Positions 1 to 10,998 of a DNA stretch of 64,000 nt are shown here, in pieces; the stretch's first letter is position 1, and each line of letters opens with the position of its first letter. Position numbers and translations under genes: made by a program. The notes beneath the pieces are model-generated. The model saw nothing but the letters and a program-made list of their open reading frames with translations, was not told the origin of the DNA and made no database searches. Source of the DNA: Herbaspirillum hiltneri N3 (GTDB lineage: Bacteria; Pseudomonadota; Gammaproteobacteria; Burkholderiales; Burkholderiaceae_D); NCBI RefSeq assembly GCF_001267925.1, contig NZ_CP011409.1, forward strand, positions 1-64,000, in the 5' to 3' direction.

Positions 1-9
1 AGAAGATTC

Positions 10-1440
10 ATGGAAAATTTTTGGCAAGCTTGCTCCGCGAAGCTGGAGCAAGAGTTGACGCCGCAGCAATACAGCGCATGGATCAAGCCCCTCGCACCGC
101 TTGATTACGAAGATGGTCGCCTGCGCATCGCCGCGCCGAACCGTTTCAAGCTTGACTGGGTCAAGACCCAGTTCGCCAGCCGCATCACCACCATCGCCTC
201 GGAATACTGGGAAACCCAGATCGAAGTCCAGTTCGTGCTCGACCCGCGCGTCGGCGAAGCACGTCGCGCCGCCGCGGCTGCCGCACCCCAAGGTCCGAGT
301 CAGGGCCAGGGCGCTGGCCCGCTCAACCGCGTCGGCAGCATGCTCGACGGCTACCCCACCGGCATCCAGGAATCCCTCGTGCAGCCGGCCCCGCCGCCGC
401 ACGTGGCGCCGCGCCAGGAACTGTCGCGTATCAACTCGGTGCTGACCTTCGACAACCTTGTCACCGGCAAAGCCAACCAGCTCGCGCGCGCTGCCGCGAC
501 GCAGGTCGCCAACAATCCCGGCGTGTCCTACAACCCGCTGTTCCTGTACGGCGGCGTCGGCCTCGGCAAGACCCACGTCATCCACGCGATCGGCAACCAG
601 GTGCTGGCCGACAATCCCGGCGCCAAGATCCGCTACATCCACGCCGAGCAATACGTGCGCGACGTGGTGACGGCCTACCAGCGCAAGGGCTTCGATGATT
701 TCAAGCGCTATTACCACTCGCTCGATCTGCTGCTGATCGACGATATCCAGTTCTTCGGCGGCAAGAGCCGCACCCAGGAAGAATTCTTCTACGCCTTTGA
801 AGCCCTGATCGCCGCCAAAAAGCAGATCATCATCACCAGCGATACCTATCCCAAGGAAATCAGCGGCATGGACGACCGCCTGATCTCGCGCTTCGATTCC
901 GGCCTGACGGTCGCCATCGAGCCGCCCGAGCTGGAAATGCGCGTCGCCATCCTGATGAAAAAGGCCACCCTGGAAGGCGTGGTGCTGTCCGATGACGTCG
1001 CCTTCTTCGTCGCCAAGCACCTGCGCTCCAACGTGCGTGAGCTCGAAGGCGCGCTGCGCAAGATCCTGGCCTACTCGCGCTTCCACGGCAAGGACATCAC
1101 CATCGATGTCGTCAAAGATGCATTAAAAGACCTCTTGTCCGTCCAAAACCGCCAGATCTCCGTCGAAAACATCCAGAAAACCGTCGCCGACTTCTTCAAC
1201 ATCAAAGTCGCCGACATGTATTCCAAGAAGCGCCCGGCCAATATCGCCCGGCCGCGCCAGATCGCCATGTACCTGGCCAAGGAACTGACGCAAAAGAGCC
1301 TGCCGGAAATCGGCGACCTGTTCGGCGGCCGCGACCACACCACCGTGCTGCACGCGGTGCGCAAGATCTCCGCCGACCGCGCCAAAAACCCGGAATGCAA
1401 CCACGAGCTGCACGTGCTCGAGCAGACCCTGAAAGGTTAA
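10..1440 (+). CDS. dnaA: Chromosomal replication initiator DnaA
   Basis: DnaA binds DnaA boxes at the origin and melts it in its ATP form. The 476-residue protein is complete. It has an N-terminal interaction domain (about 1-80) and a low-complexity Ala/Pro/Gln linker (about 85-138). The AAA+ core carries Walker A GGVGLGKT at 181-188 and Walker B LLIDDIQ near 241-247. The C-terminal helix-turn-helix carries the DnaA signature around GGRDHTTV (439-446). Only nine bases precede the ATG, so its promoter and probably oriC on the rpmH side are outside the window. dnaN and gyrB follow on the same strand, the usual order. Identification is certain; the start follows from the conserved MENFW N-terminus. 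Confidence 0.99.
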   Translation: MENFWQACSAKLEQELTPQQYSAWIKPLAPLDYEDGRLRIAAPNRFKLDWVKTQFASRITTIASEYWETQIEVQFVLDPRVGEARRAAAAAAPQGPSQGQGAGPLNRVGSMLDGYPTGIQESLVQPAPPPHVAPRQELSRINSVLTFDNLVTGKANQLARAAATQVANNPGVSYNPLFLYGGVGLGKTHVIHAIGNQVLADNPGAKIRYIHAEQYVRDVVTAYQRKGFDDFKRYYHSLDLLLIDDIQFFGGKSRTQEEFFYAFEALIAAKKQIIITSDTYPKEISGMDDRLISRFDSGLTVAIEPPELEMRVAILMKKATLEGVVLSDDVAFFVAKHLRSNVRELEGALRKILAYSRFHGKDITIDVVKDALKDLLSVQNRQISVENIQKTVADFFNIKVADMYSKKRPANIARPRQIAMYLAKELTQKSLPEIGDLFGGRDHTTVLHAVRKISADRAKNPECNHELHVLEQTLKG

Positions 1441-1462
1441 GCCGAAAGACCCAATTTGCTGC

Positions 1463-1488
1463 TTGAACAAGGGTTGATTTGATACAAT
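1463..1488 (+). promoter_or_regulatory. Possible dnaN promoter with extended -10
   Basis: TTGAAC (1463-1468) and TACAAT (1483-1488) lie just after dnaA, and a TG one base before the -10 makes an extended -10. The 14-base spacer is too short for a good sigma70 site, so the extended -10 would have to carry recognition. This is the best promoter-like sequence I see in the 293-base dnaA-dnaN gap. Confidence 0.3.
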
Positions 1489-1710
1489 GGGAGAGTTGGT
1501 CCGGTTTGCCCTGGCAGTGTTTTTGTTGTCACTTCGACACTGCCCGAAATACGGCGAACCGTAAGTGAGGATGGCATCGGCGCAAACGCAACGAAGCCGT
1601 TTTCAAATTGCAGGGCATTTGCGGAAACTCCGGCAAAACTGGGCGCAAACGGTTGACCATGCCGGATTGCAGACAGAATTTGAAAGCGGCTTTCAGCATC
1701 CTTTAAACCA

Positions 1711-1719
1711 TTATCAACA
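1711..1719 (+). promoter_or_regulatory. Near-consensus DnaA box upstream of dnaN
   Basis: TTATCAACA differs from the DnaA box TTATCCACA at one base. It lies 15 bases before the dnaN ATG. A single isolated box suggests DnaA-linked control of dnaN or chance, not an origin, since I find no cluster of boxes in this gap. Confidence 0.35.
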
Positions 1720-1733
1720 AGGATAAAAAGACT

Positions 1734-2840
1734 ATGCAATTGGTCAAAACCCAACGAGATACGCTTCTCCGGCCACTGCAAATAGTGAGCGGTATTGTCG
1801 AGCGTCGGCACACATTGCCGATTCTGGCCAATATCCTCATTCGCAAGGACGGCGAAAAGGTGTCTTTCCTGTCCACCGACATTGAAGTGCAGATCACCAC
1901 GCACGCCGAAGTCGGCTCCGGCAGCGATGTCACCGCCACCACCGTCGCCGCGCGCAAACTGCTCGACATCCTGCGCGCCCTGCCCGACTCGGGCGAAGTG
2001 ACCGTCACCCTGTCCAACAAGCGCCTCACGGTTCAGTCCGGCAAGTCGCGCTTCGCGCTGCAGACCCTGGCCGCGGAAGAATTCCCGACCGTCGCCCAGG
2101 CCGAGCACTACAACGCGCAAGTCACGCTGCCGCAAAAGACCCTGAAGCACCTGTTCAACATGGTCCACTTCTCGATGGCGCAGCAAGACATCCGCTATTA
2201 CCTCAACGGCCTGCTGCTGGTCGTCGAAGGCAAGAACGTGATCGCGGTCGCCACCGACGGCCACCGTCTGGCGTTCTGCCAGGTCGCCACCGAGCAGGAG
2301 TTCCCGCGCCAGGAAGTCATCATCCCGCGCAAGACCATCATCGAACTGCAGCGCCTGCTGGAAGAAAACGACGATCCGGTCCAGCTCGAGATCGCCAACA
2401 ACCAGGTCAAGCTGACGTTCGCCGACATCGAACTCATTTCCAAGCTGGTCGAAGGCAAGTTCCCCGACTACACCCGCGTGGTGCCGAAGGGCTACAAGAA
2501 CAACTTCACCATCGGCCGCGAACAGCTGCTGCGCTCGCTGCAACGCGCAGCGATCATGACCAGCGACAAGTTCAAGGGCGTGCGCTGGGTGATTGCTCCC
2601 GGCAGCCTGAAGATCAGCTCCACCAACGCCGACCAGGAAGAAGCGGTTGAAGAACTCGAAATCGACTACGGCGGCGACAGCGTCGACATCGGTTTCAACG
2701 TCACCTACCTGCTCGACGTCTTGAACAACCTCAAGGGCGACTTCGTCAACATCGCCCTGGGCGACGCCAACTCCTCCGCATTGATCACCATTCCCGACAA
2801 TGCCGATTTCAAATACGTCGTCATGCCGATGCGCATTTGA
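1734..2840 (+). CDS. dnaN: DNA polymerase III beta sliding clamp
   Basis: The beta subunit dimerises into the ring that tethers DNA polymerase III to DNA and serves as docking site for repair polymerases and Hda. The 368-residue length matches the family (366 in E. coli). Three clamp-fold domains of roughly 120 residues each can be followed, and the C-terminus ends in the conserved VVMPMRI that forms part of the partner-binding pocket. The ATG follows AAGGATAAAAAGACT, which contains a usable Shine-Dalgarno. It lies 293 bases after dnaA and 195 before gyrB, all co-oriented. Confidence 0.99.
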   Translation: MQLVKTQRDTLLRPLQIVSGIVERRHTLPILANILIRKDGEKVSFLSTDIEVQITTHAEVGSGSDVTATTVAARKLLDILRALPDSGEVTVTLSNKRLTVQSGKSRFALQTLAAEEFPTVAQAEHYNAQVTLPQKTLKHLFNMVHFSMAQQDIRYYLNGLLLVVEGKNVIAVATDGHRLAFCQVATEQEFPRQEVIIPRKTIIELQRLLEENDDPVQLEIANNQVKLTFADIELISKLVEGKFPDYTRVVPKGYKNNFTIGREQLLRSLQRAAIMTSDKFKGVRWVIAPGSLKISSTNADQEEAVEELEIDYGGDSVDIGFNVTYLLDVLNNLKGDFVNIALGDANSSALITIPDNADFKYVVMPMRI

Positions 2841-2865
2841 TTTCAGTTAGCCGAAAGTAGACGAG

Positions 2866-2885
2866 GGGCCGTGCATACACGGCCC
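2866..2885 (+). terminator. Hairpin after dnaN
   Basis: GGGCCGTG (2866-2873), loop CATA and CACGGCCC (2878-2885) form a perfect eight-pair GC-rich stem 25 bases after the dnaN stop. It is followed by TTCGCC and not a T-run, so it could be a weak terminator, an attenuator, or an mRNA-stabilising element between dnaN and gyrB. The same core stem occurs in the terminator at 29992. Confidence 0.5.
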
Positions 2886-2907
2886 TTCGCCACTTTCAGG
2901 AATTCGG

Positions 2908-2969
2908 TTTTGCATCGATTTTGCATCGGGTTCCACCAGTTTCAGCATGATTTTCACCGCGATTTTCAC
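2908..2969 (+). repeat. Two pairs of phased direct repeats upstream of gyrB
   Basis: TTTTGCATCG occurs at 2908-2917 and 2919-2928 (11-base period). GATTTTCAC occurs at 2949-2957 and 2961-2969 (12-base period). Both pairs lie in the 195-base dnaN-gyrB gap, 67-128 bases before the gyrB ATG. Spacing near one helical turn puts the T-tracts on the same DNA face, as in curved or supercoil-sensitive promoters. Role unknown. Confidence 0.5.
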
Positions 2970-3017
2970 GGTATCACCAGCGTATTTCCTTAGCAGTCAG
3001 TCAGGCAGTTCCGTTAG

Positions 3018-5534
<2,517 letters not shown>

Positions 5535-5591
5535 TTCTTGTTGAAAAAATTCTCACTCCCGTGAAAACGAATAGTCATCGTAAATGAAAAA

Positions 5592-5618
5592 AGAGAGCCG
5601 ACGCGGCTCTCTTTTTTT
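5592..5618 (+). terminator. Rho-independent terminator after gyrB
   Basis: AGAGAGCCG (5592-5600), a three-base loop, CGGCTCTCT (5604-5612) and a run of seven T form a textbook intrinsic terminator 57 bases after the gyrB stop. It marks the end of the replication operon and the left edge of the AT-richer insert. Confidence 0.9.
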
Positions 5619-5776
5619 GTCATTCGATCTTACGCCTCAAATACGTCGCCTCTATACGAGGCAGATAACTGATTCAGTTCGGTCAAAAGATACATTAGGG
5701 AGTCATACTAACTGAAGAAATCGTCACTCTGTAAAGAACGAATCGGCCATTTTTTAATAGCTCATCACCTTCTAAC

Positions 5777-8287
5777 TCACGCCGCACCATTCGGACGACG
5801 AGCAAGTTGCTTGCTTTGTCTTTTTGCGCTTCTTAGCACGCGGTCTTTCTCATCGTGGAAGCTTGTTTCTGCCTTTGAAGAAAACATCTCATCTTCCGGC
5901 ATGCCTAATGAGTACATCTCTCTTTCTCTAAGCTCTTCTTGCTTTATGTATTCAATGAATTTCTCCACGCGCTCTAGCCGAACCTTTACGCGTTCTACGC
6001 GCTCCCCTCGGTTAAAGAACTGATATTCTTTCCGCGCAGCTTCTGTAAGATAGTTACTGGTCTCTTCGCTAAAAATTCCGCAGTCGGTACATATTAAGTC
6101 TAGATACGTGAAGTAGTACGCAAGATCTCCAAACATATACAAGCCGTAGTTGGTTATCTTGATGCGATCAACTGACTCAGAATAGGAGTCCAGTCGATTG
6201 TCTGCTTCTACAAAACCGTGACGAAGTAAAACGTCTAGATTCTGTTCGAAGTCATCTTGCATGCTAAACGTCTCAGCAAAATAGGCCCGCAATTCAGCGG
6301 TTGCGAAATAAGATGGTGCCGTGGGATCAACTCCATTTGCTAGCTTCCTTAAAATTCGTAAAGCAGTGAAATGGGATCCATGACGAGTTGCCCTCAGTTG
6401 ATAGATGTTCGGAATGTCACTCAATGATTCTTCGTAGAAATAACGATTAGGAATCATCACTGGTTTTATAACCTGATGAATTTGAAATTTCCAAGCACGA
6501 TTTGCGATCATCTCATCAACGTTTGTATAGCCCGATAATAAGAAGCTTCTGAATAAATCTAGGGAAAGACGAATATCTCCATGAGCGCAGGCAGTTAGGA
6601 AATTATTGAGTGGTGAACTATCGCTCGAGAATTCTCTACTCAAGATACTTAGGTAAGTTGCGCTGTCTCGGATGAACTCTGTAGCCACTTGACCGGTTCC
6701 TTTGTTTTCCTCGTATTCCCGCTTTCCTAGCATGGCGACGGTATAGTCAAGTCGTTTTTTAAATACCTCCGTCGGACGTGGGGAGCTGATATGGAAGCCG
6801 GAATTCTGGAATGCATCGAGTACCCCGTGAATTTTGGAGTCAAAAAATCTCTCCTCGCGCATTGATATAAGTGTCACGCATTTCAACTGTTCAGATATCT
6901 CCTGCGCCGAAGAGAAACAAAAATCTTGAACTTCGGTTGAGTATTGATCAGTGTTGTCGATAACGACGATAGCGCCACGCTCTTGGGTTGCCAGATGCTC
7001 GACTAGCCGTTCGGTGCAATATGACAAGTCCTGCTTCCAAGCCGCGATCAAAGAATTCAGTTTGACGTTATATGCTTCGGACGCAGTATTAAGTCCAGCA
7101 AGATCCTGTTTGGTTGCCGTCTTGAAGCGATCAGAGAATAAGCCCTCAGTTAACGTTGCTCGATCTGCCTCCAGCAAGTCTTCCTTATCTAGCTGCTTAA
7201 CGAGATTTTTCCAGATAGCAGATCTGATTAAAGCTATGTCTTCTGGTACTTTAAGCAGATCAATGATTGCGATAACGGAATGCTCTCTCAGCCAGCGCGG
7301 GGCGTTATGATGCAAAAGCCGTTTTATGAATGTCGATTTACCAGCACCTTTTCCTCCAAATAAGACGAGTACCTCGCCCTTGCGATTCTGCTTCAGGTTT
7401 TTGGTCAATCGTCCGCCTAGGCGACCACCTTTCCCAGTATCTTCGAGTTGCTGAACCCCATACGACTCGAAGAAAGGGGACAGAGAATCATGGATCAGAG
7501 TCCTCATGCCGTCGGATGCGCCAACATATTCCCTCTGAGAAACGTAGCAGCGTTCCATGAACTCAGTGTCATCATCTTTAATCACACCAAAGTATTGATT
7601 AACAATTGGCCGAAGCTTCGTGGCCAGTCGGTTTGCAGTAATTGTGTGTGAGTAGGAAGATATTTTCTCTTTGGGATAGTAGACGTTTCTATCTTTTGGT
7701 GGAGCACTGCTAAGGAGCGATGGTAGAGAGACGCGTTCAGTAATAGCGATGAAGGAGAGATTATTAATCGCCTTTGTGAATTCTTTCTCGAAGAACGTTA
7801 GATTTCGTACCACGAATGCTTGCAGTGATTCCCAGCGTTTCCCTTTCTCAAAAGTTTTGAAAAAAATCCACTCGAATCCATTGGTGATGCATGCGTATTC
7901 ACAACCACTATCAAAGCAGTAGGTTCTTACCTGCTGCATCGCTGCTTTAATATTTACATCGCTTAACAGCTTGGCGATTGATATGTAGCAGGATGTCTCG
8001 TCGACAGTATGCGCAATCGGTAATTCAAAGAAAATGCCAGCTCTTTTTGCTTCGATAAAAAGTAAATCCTCGCCGTTCGTTTTTTTCAGTACATAGTCCG
8101 CGAAGCCAGGTGCAATGAATTCTTCAACTGCCACTCGATTTTTTGGCCACGAAAGAAAGTCATGAATGATGAAGTCAATGACTTTGTGTCGCGTTTCAGC
8201 TTCATTTATGTCTCTTAGCGAGGTCTCATGAATCAGCTGCTTCAGCTGTTCTAGTTTATCGTCCGCTTTAGTCTTGTTATCTTTCAT
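5777..8287 (-). CDS. PD-(D/E)XK nuclease-like / P-loop ATPase fusion, putative defence protein
   Basis: I cannot name a characterised family. Counted from the ATG at 8287 (836 residues), the N-terminal 40-190 resembles the type I restriction subunit R N-terminal nuclease fold. It has the PD-(D/E)XK pattern: an Asp in FADYVL (about 64) and E-A-K in FIEAKRAG (79-81). A P-loop domain follows, with Walker A GGKGAGKST at 311-319 and Walker B AIVVIDN near 439-445. The C-terminal 250 residues are helical and unassigned, with Lys/Arg-rich ends. A TTG 45 bases upstream is possible, but the ATG is preceded by CAGGTG. The gene is visibly AT-richer than its neighbours, suggesting transfer. It is divergent from the MrcB_N-HNH gene, 205 bases away. 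Nuclease-plus-NTPase architecture and partner suggest phage or plasmid defence; that is inference. Confidence 0.75.
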   Translation of the reverse strand: MKDNKTKADDKLEQLKQLIHETSLRDINEAETRHKVIDFIIHDFLSWPKNRVAVEEFIAPGFADYVLKKTNGEDLLFIEAKRAGIFFELPIAHTVDETSCYISIAKLLSDVNIKAAMQQVRTYCFDSGCEYACITNGFEWIFFKTFEKGKRWESLQAFVVRNLTFFEKEFTKAINNLSFIAITERVSLPSLLSSAPPKDRNVYYPKEKISSYSHTITANRLATKLRPIVNQYFGVIKDDDTEFMERCYVSQREYVGASDGMRTLIHDSLSPFFESYGVQQLEDTGKGGRLGGRLTKNLKQNRKGEVLVLFGGKGAGKSTFIKRLLHHNAPRWLREHSVIAIIDLLKVPEDIALIRSAIWKNLVKQLDKEDLLEADRATLTEGLFSDRFKTATKQDLAGLNTASEAYNVKLNSLIAAWKQDLSYCTERLVEHLATQERGAIVVIDNTDQYSTEVQDFCFSSAQEISEQLKCVTLISMREERFFDSKIHGVLDAFQNSGFHISSPRPTEVFKKRLDYTVAMLGKREYEENKGTGQVATEFIRDSATYLSILSREFSSDSSPLNNFLTACAHGDIRLSLDLFRSFLLSGYTNVDEMIANRAWKFQIHQVIKPVMIPNRYFYEESLSDIPNIYQLRATRHGSHFTALRILRKLANGVDPTAPSYFATAELRAYFAETFSMQDDFEQNLDVLLRHGFVEADNRLDSYSESVDRIKITNYGLYMFGDLAYYFTYLDLICTDCGIFSEETSNYLTEAARKEYQFFNRGERVERVKVRLERVEKFIEYIKQEELREREMYSLGMPEDEMFSSKAETSFHDEKDRVLRSAKRQSKQLARRPNGAA

Positions 8288-8436
8288 GGCACCTGACGAG
8301 ATTTGATTATTAATTCTGCGAGCAAAGGACAAACACGGGGGGATAAAAATCTGTCCATTGAACGATCATATGTAAGTCGTTGGGATGATTACACGGTTGT
8401 GCACGATATGGTGAATTTACGTATTATTTGTCGTAA

Positions 8437-8459
8437 TTATTTGATTTTTAGTCAAATAA
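8437..8459. promoter_or_regulatory. Palindrome in the divergent promoter region of the defence-like pair
   Basis: TTATTTGA (8437-8444) and TCAAATAA (8452-8459) are perfect 8-base inverted arms around a 7-base T-rich spacer. It lies in the AT-rich gap between the two divergent genes, 34 bases before the 8493 start. It could be an operator controlling both genes; no regulator gene is adjacent. Confidence 0.45.
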
Positions 8460-8492
8460 GACCTGGCATCCTAGACCAGATAAAAACGACAA

Positions 8493-9617
8493 ATGATAGA
8501 ACTAAAAACGGTTTTCGCAGAATATCTGCCGGCAAAAGAAAAATATGGGCGCGTTCCACGAAATGTTGAGATACCAGCCCTTGTTGAGGCCATACGGAAA
8601 AGTATCCCAAGATTCTTTCTAGAGTGTACAGAGAGCGCTGGATATGCCTCTAGCGAATGGCTTACTAAGGGCTCAATCGGCGAGCCAAATCGCACCTTTG
8701 CCCACGTCCCTTGGGTAGCAATCTTCAAGCGCTCCATCACGAAATCAGCGCTAGAGGGTTACTACATCGTCCTGCTATTTTCAGAGGACATGTCTTCTGT
8801 GTATTTGACGCTGAATCAAGCCTTTACCGCCTTTGAAACTCGCTACGGTTCTGTCGATCTCGCATATCGAAAGCTACAAGATTGTGCGCAACAAGCAGTA
8901 CTTGAGCTCGGCCCGGTGTCAGATGGTTTTACTACAGGCCCCATTGACTTGAGAACCAAAGGTACGCTTTCAACGGGATATGAGTTCGGCTCAATTTGGG
9001 CGAAAGAATACTTCGTCGATAAAGTCCCTTCGCAAGTTGAGCTGGAAAAGGACATCCAGATTCTGCTGCAGGCGTATAAGACGTTATGGACAAAATTTCC
9101 TCATTCCTTAGTCGATGCCAACACAGAAATATCCAATGACGAATTCGTTAAAGCGGTTGAGATAACTGTAAAGACGGTTCCCAAATCCCCGGCCACTAAA
9201 GGGCCACAACCCCCTCCGCCTAAAGTAAAGTCATCAGGACGCGAAGTATTTTCACGCTCGGCGAATGTAAGTGCGCGGGCAATTTCGATGTCGAATGGTG
9301 TATGTGCGTTGTCAGGAGGGCGTGGTGTGCACGCTTCTTTTCTCTGGAAGAAGACAGGAATGACTTATGTGGAAGCACATCATCTAATTCCGTTCAGCAA
9401 GCAAGATCAGTTCCCACACAGTCTAGATGTAGAAGAGAACATTGTTGCGTTGTGCGCGAATTGCCATCGCTTACTTCATCATGCGCGCGCTGATGAGAAA
9501 AATGAGCCTTTGAGGCGTTTATGGCAGTTACGGAAAGATGATTTAGTGGCAAGAGGCCTTGTCGTTGAGCTAAATGAATTGAAGAAAATGTATGGAAAAT
9601 TAGCAGAGGAGGATTGA
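8493..9617 (+). CDS. MrcB_N (DUF3578) domain plus HNH endonuclease, type IV restriction-like
   Basis: The 374-residue protein has an N-terminal domain (1-200) resembling the MrcB_N/DUF3578 modified-DNA-reading domain, with a conserved core near GYYIVLLF and YEFGSIWAKEYF. A Pro-rich linker (230-250) follows. The C-terminal HNH nuclease (265-335) has C271, EAHHLIPFS (294-302), N316 and CANCHRLLHH (321-330). The usual first CxxC zinc pair reads C-A-L-S, so one ligand is replaced or supplied elsewhere. Reader plus HNH is the layout of type IV enzymes that cut modified DNA. Codon use and AT richness match the divergent ATPase gene rather than the core genome. No methyltransferase is adjacent. Target modification unknown. 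Confidence 0.8.
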   Translation: MIELKTVFAEYLPAKEKYGRVPRNVEIPALVEAIRKSIPRFFLECTESAGYASSEWLTKGSIGEPNRTFAHVPWVAIFKRSITKSALEGYYIVLLFSEDMSSVYLTLNQAFTAFETRYGSVDLAYRKLQDCAQQAVLELGPVSDGFTTGPIDLRTKGTLSTGYEFGSIWAKEYFVDKVPSQVELEKDIQILLQAYKTLWTKFPHSLVDANTEISNDEFVKAVEITVKTVPKSPATKGPQPPPPKVKSSGREVFSRSANVSARAISMSNGVCALSGGRGVHASFLWKKTGMTYVEAHHLIPFSKQDQFPHSLDVEENIVALCANCHRLLHHARADEKNEPLRRLWQLRKDDLVARGLVVELNELKKMYGKLAEED

Positions 9618-9816
9618 TTCACGTACGTAGCCTATGCGCATCTTGTGGGAATTGGCGCTCAATCTGATGCGTTGTTGCGCCGAATCTAGCTGTCATACAA
9701 TATGAGCTCCGCGGCTCAAGCGGACGCACCAAGTTGCCGACGATTTATACAATCTCTGCTCATTCACACACTTAAAGACTTCCCCTAAGAGAAGCCGACC
9801 CCAAAGGAGACATACC

Positions 9817-10263
9817 ATGCCAACAGGAACCGTGGAGTTACACCGCATCCTCCGCACCACCCCCGAAAAAATCTACCGCGCCTTCACCGACGCAGCCGCT
9901 CTCGCCAAATGGCTTCCGCCCTACGGCTTCACCTGCACCGTGGAGCATCTGGAAGCCAAAGTCGGTGGCACCTTCCGCATGTCGTTTTCGAATTTCACCA
10001 CTGGCAACGGCCACTCTTTCGGCGGCGAATACAAGGAGCTGGTGCCGGGCGAACTGATCCGCTATACCGACAAGTTCGACGATCCGAATCTGCCTGGCGA
10101 ATTGATGGTGACGGTGAAGCTGAAGCCGGTGTTGACCGGCACGGAAGTGCGTATTACGCAGGCGGGGATTCCGGAAATGATTCCGGTGGAGATGTGCTAT
10201 CTCGGCTGGCAGGAGTCGCTCCTGCAGCTGGCCAATCTTGTCGAGCCGAATATTCCAGGATAG
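9817..10263 (+). CDS. SRPBCC (AHSA1-like) family protein
   Basis: The 148-residue protein belongs to the START/SRPBCC helix-grip superfamily, AHSA1/ActivatorHsp90 type. Features are the opening TPEKIYRAFTDAAALAKWLPP, the FRMSF strand, the GEYKELVPGELIRYTDKF stretch, and the C-terminal helix with GWQESLLQLANLVE. Such proteins bind hydrophobic ligands; no enzyme function can be assigned. A strong Shine-Dalgarno (AAAGGAGA) precedes the ATG. It stands alone, 199 bases after the defence-like genes, and its GC-rich codon use marks the return to core chromosome. Confidence 0.85.
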   Translation: MPTGTVELHRILRTTPEKIYRAFTDAAALAKWLPPYGFTCTVEHLEAKVGGTFRMSFSNFTTGNGHSFGGEYKELVPGELIRYTDKFDDPNLPGELMVTVKLKPVLTGTEVRITQAGIPEMIPVEMCYLGWQESLLQLANLVEPNIPG

Positions 10264-10499
10264 CGCGGGACGCTTCTTCGCAAGTCCCGATCAGAATAAA
10301 GAAGTGGGCTGACACGGATGCAAGCCGATGGATTCTTGCGTGCTTTGATGCTGGTCGCGGCACACCAATCAGGTGTCGCGGCCAATGTTACTTGTCGGGG
10401 AAAAAAGGACGGGGTCTTTCATTGCGCCGACGCCGCTCAATAGCCGCATCGGGGAATTGCCGCCGCATCACCGGATATCGGCCGGCCGTTCTTTTGCCG

Positions 10500-10739
10500 T
10501 CATGGGAAGGTCAAGTCCAGACCGAGCCTGCTGGCAAGGACGAAGGTGACGATCCCCAGGCCTAGCAGCGTCAGCGTGAAGGCTACGGCGACCTTGCCGC
10601 TCGCGCGCAGCAATGCGCGCTTCTCCATCGCCTTCTCTTTCTTCCCTTGATCGTAGTGCCACTTGATGGCGTAGAACATGCCGATGCCGAGTACGAGTGC
10701 CTTGAAGGCGACGAAAACTACAGGGGTCCAGTCCAGCAT
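10500..10739 (-). CDS. Small two-helix membrane protein
   Basis: A 79-residue protein starting MLDWTPVVF at 10739. An in-frame start 72 bases upstream exists, but GGAAAT lies just before the ATG at 10739. It has two transmembrane segments (about 7-25 and 50-70) joined by a Lys/Glu/Arg-rich loop (HYDQGKKEKAMEKRALLRA), so the loop is probably cytoplasmic. I recognise no family. The palindrome at 10875 lies in its upstream region. Confidence 0.65.
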   Translation of the reverse strand: MLDWTPVVFVAFKALVLGIGMFYAIKWHYDQGKKEKAMEKRALLRASGKVAVAFTLTLLGLGIVTFVLASRLGLDLTFP

Positions 10740-10860
10740 TTTGGGTATTTCCAGGCGATTACTTGACACTATTTGTCGTGAGGAACACTCCCTCAAGACG
10801 CGGCGCGACATCTCCTTCGACGTCGGTTCATTCTAGGTCAGGCAAACAGCGATCGCCATT

Positions 10861-10889
10861 GGACATAAAGCCCTAGGACATAATGTCCT
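10861..10889. promoter_or_regulatory. Palindromic operator candidate with a repeated half-site
   Basis: AGGACAT-A-ATGTCCT (10875-10889) is a perfect 15-base palindrome. A second copy of GGACATAA begins at 10861, 15 bases earlier. This looks like a repressor or activator site. It sits about 135 bases upstream of the small membrane protein start on the reverse strand and 110 bases past the end of the next reverse gene. I cannot assign the regulator. Confidence 0.5.
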
Positions 10890-10998
10890 TGCCGGCTTAT
10901 CGACCTCCAATGAAGCTTGGCGTACCTGTTTCTAGGTTGTTGGCGCAGAGCAAATGTCGAGCGGTACTGCTTCCACTCAAGCGCACTCAACACCAGAA

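Noticed and set aside
1441..1733. oriC in the dnaA-dnaN gap
   Set aside because: Only one near-consensus DnaA box is present, and there is no AT-rich unwinding stretch with box clusters. The origin is more likely upstream of dnaA, outside the window.
9909..10565. A 218-codon forward frame overlapping the SRPBCC gene
   Set aside because: It is an out-of-frame shadow of a clear family member and has no domain of its own.
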